Origin: JBGPGW01 sp046349515 | GTDB taxonomy: Bacteria; Pseudomonadota; Alphaproteobacteria; CADEGL01 | Length of the DNA stretch: 64,000 nucleotides | Reading direction: 5' to 3' | Assembly (NCBI GenBank): GCA_046349515.1 | Contig: JAXMCE010000008.1 | Coordinates: 105,082 to 169,081, forward strand | In this document: positions 62,907 to 64,000 of the stretch, piece after piece | How positions within the stretch are numbered: position 1 is the stretch's first letter | Layout: each line of letters starts with the position of its first letter | Position numbers and translations under genes: made by a program | The notes under the pieces: generated by a model | Databases searched by the model: none | Told to the model about the DNA's origin: nothing | The model's input: only the letters and a program-made list of their open reading frames with translations

Positions 62907-64000
62907 ATGGCAGCCAACGGAATCGGCGCTCCCGTCCGCCGGGTCGAAGACTTCCGCTTCCTCACCGGACGCGGCACCTACACCGACGATCTGAACAGGC
63001 CCGGCCAGGCCCACGCCTTCATCCTCCGCTCGCCCCATGCGCGCGCGAAGATCAAGAGCATCAAGGCCGACAAAGCGAAGAAGGCACCGGGCGTCATCGC
63101 AATCTTCACCGGCGCCGACATCGAAGCGGATCAGCTGGGCGGACTCCCGTGCGGCTGGCTCGTGACCGACCGGCATGGCAAGCCCATGGTCGAGCCGCCC
63201 CACCCGGTGATCGCCCAGGGCGAAGCCCGCCATGTGGGCGACCCGGTCGCCGTCGTGATCGCCGAGACGCGCGGCCAGGCGCGCGACGCGGCCGAGCTTC
63301 TCGCCGTCGACTACCAGGCCCTGCCCGCCGTCGTCTCGACCGGCGAGGCGATGGCCAAGGGCGCACCGCTCGTCTGGGAGCAGGCGCCGCAGAATCTTTG
63401 CTACGACTGGGCGCTCGGTGACGAGGCCGCGGCCAACGCCGCCTTCGCCAAGGCCGCCAAGGTCGCGAAGCTCGACATCGTCAACAACCGGCTCATCCCG
63501 AACGCCATGGAGCCGCGCGCGGCGGTCGGCGACTACGACGTCGCCAAGGGCAACTACACGCTCCACACGACGAGTCAGAACCCGCACGTCATCCGGCTCC
63601 TCATGTCGGCCTTCGTCCTCAAAGTGCCCGAGCACAAGGTGCGCGTGCACGCGCCGGACGTAGGCGGCGGCTTCGGCTCGAAGATCTATCACTACGCCGA
63701 GGAGGCCATCGTCACCTGGGCGTCGAAGAAACTCGGGCGCCCCGTCAAGTGGACCGCCGATCGCAGCGAGTCCTTCATGTCGGACGCGCATGGTCGCGAC
63801 CACGTGACCCATGCGGAACTGGCCCTCGACAAGGACGGCAAGTTCCTCGCCATGAAGGTGAGCACGACCGCGAACATGGGCGCCTATCTCTCGACCTTCG
63901 CACCGTGCATCCCGACCTATCTCTACGCCCTCCTGCTCGCCGGCGTGTACACGACGCCCACGATCTTCTGCGAGGTGAAGGCCGTGTTCACCAACACGGT
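62907..64000 (+). CDS. coxL: CoxL-like molybdopterin subunit, 5' part (cut by window end)
   Basis: First 364 residues of a xanthine oxidase-family Mo subunit; the frame is open at the window edge. GIGAPVRRVEDFRFLTGRG opens it, and the Moco loop VGGGFGSKI lies near residues 251-259. The active-site AYR loop (AYRGAGR or AYRCSFR), which would tell a CO dehydrogenase from a form II hydroxylase, is beyond the edge. Strongly divergent from the CoxL-like gene at 413-2734. Operon: coxG-coxS-coxL. Confidence 0.93.
   Translation, partial: MAANGIGAPVRRVEDFRFLTGRGTYTDDLNRPGQAHAFILRSPHARAKIKSIKADKAKKAPGVIAIFTGADIEADQLGGLPCGWLVTDRHGKPMVEPPHPVIAQGEARHVGDPVAVVIAETRGQARDAAELLAVDYQALPAVVSTGEAMAKGAPLVWEQAPQNLCYDWALGDEAAANAAFAKAAKVAKLDIVNNRLIPNAMEPRAAVGDYDVAKGNYTLHTTSQNPHVIRLLMSAFVLKVPEHKVRVHAPDVGGGFGSKIYHYAEEAIVTWASKKLGRPVKWTADRSESFMSDAHGRDHVTHAELALDKDGKFLAMKVSTTANMGAYLSTFAPCIPTYLYALLLAGVYTTPTIFCEVKAVFTNT

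Overview
The window looks like chromosomal DNA of an alphaproteobacterium. It has very high G+C and strongly GC3-biased genes, an imuA-imuB-dnaE2 mutagenesis cassette behind GAAC-N7-GAAC (alphaproteobacterial) LexA boxes, an AapJQMP general amino-acid transporter, an NDUFS4-type complex I accessory protein, and many tightly packed ATGA/GTGA-overlapping genes. A Rhizobiales/Rhodospirillales-like soil or water organism is a reasonable guess, but the sequence alone does not fix the genus. Both window edges cut genes. No stretch of more than about 300 bases lacks a gene. I saw no CRISPR array, insertion sequence, prophage or rRNA.

Layout. 1-5.5 kb: end of an SDR gene, a stand-alone CoxL-type molybdenum hydroxylase, a Bcr/CflA exporter and a GlpD-type dehydrogenase. 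5.7-10.7 kb: DUF423 protein, a FAD amine-oxidase-like protein, a 2-keto-4-pentenoate hydratase-type enzyme, a GlcG/HbpS protein and an acyl-CoA ligase, with two copies of a paired-hairpin REP-like repeat. 10.8-15.4 kb: class III cyclase with a membrane segment and coiled coil, secreted EF-hand protein, amidase, epimerase. 15.5-21.6 kb: SOS-regulated imuA-imuB-dnaE2. 21.6-28.4 kb: VOC protein, LDH2/MDH2-family protein, small secreted protein, LysE exporter divergent from an AraC regulator, hydrolase-OsmC fusion, enolase-superfamily protein, Nudix hydrolase. 28.5-32.5 kb: compact cysK-sseA-GNAT-GNAT-FNT operon with a sulfur theme. 32.7-34.9 kb: large RTX/P-domain subtilase.

35-39.7 kb: aapJ-aapQ-aapM-(unknown membrane protein)-aapP on the minus strand. 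39.9-42 kb: metC, hisI and a CAP-domain secreted protein. 42-50.4 kb: TPR protein, peptidoglycan-binding protein, two SDRs, amidase, acetoacetate decarboxylase, and an APH-type kinase next to a phospho-lyase-type class III aminotransferase. 50.4-54.1 kb: tRNA-Arg(TCT), NDUFS4 homologue, tRNA-Pro(TGG), O-methyltransferase, small secreted protein, DUF192 protein, MDR oxidoreductase. 54.2-59.4 kb: TPP riboswitch followed by thiZ-thiX-(HerA-like ATPase)-thiY, an HMP/thiamine-precursor uptake operon with an unexpected ATPase inside. 59.4-64 kb: ArsB/NhaD-type permease, an unknown protein, then coxG-coxS-coxL (cut by the window end).

Functionally the window is mainly catabolism and uptake (amino acids, HMP, organic acids, amides, molybdenum hydroxylases), plus inducible mutagenesis. 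The most interesting items are the tandem LexA boxes, repeat-driven expansions inside imuB, the paired-hairpin repeat family, a possible sulfide-handling operon, a probable kinase/phospho-lyase pair, and guest genes inside the aap and thi operons. None of these is proven here to be a new system.
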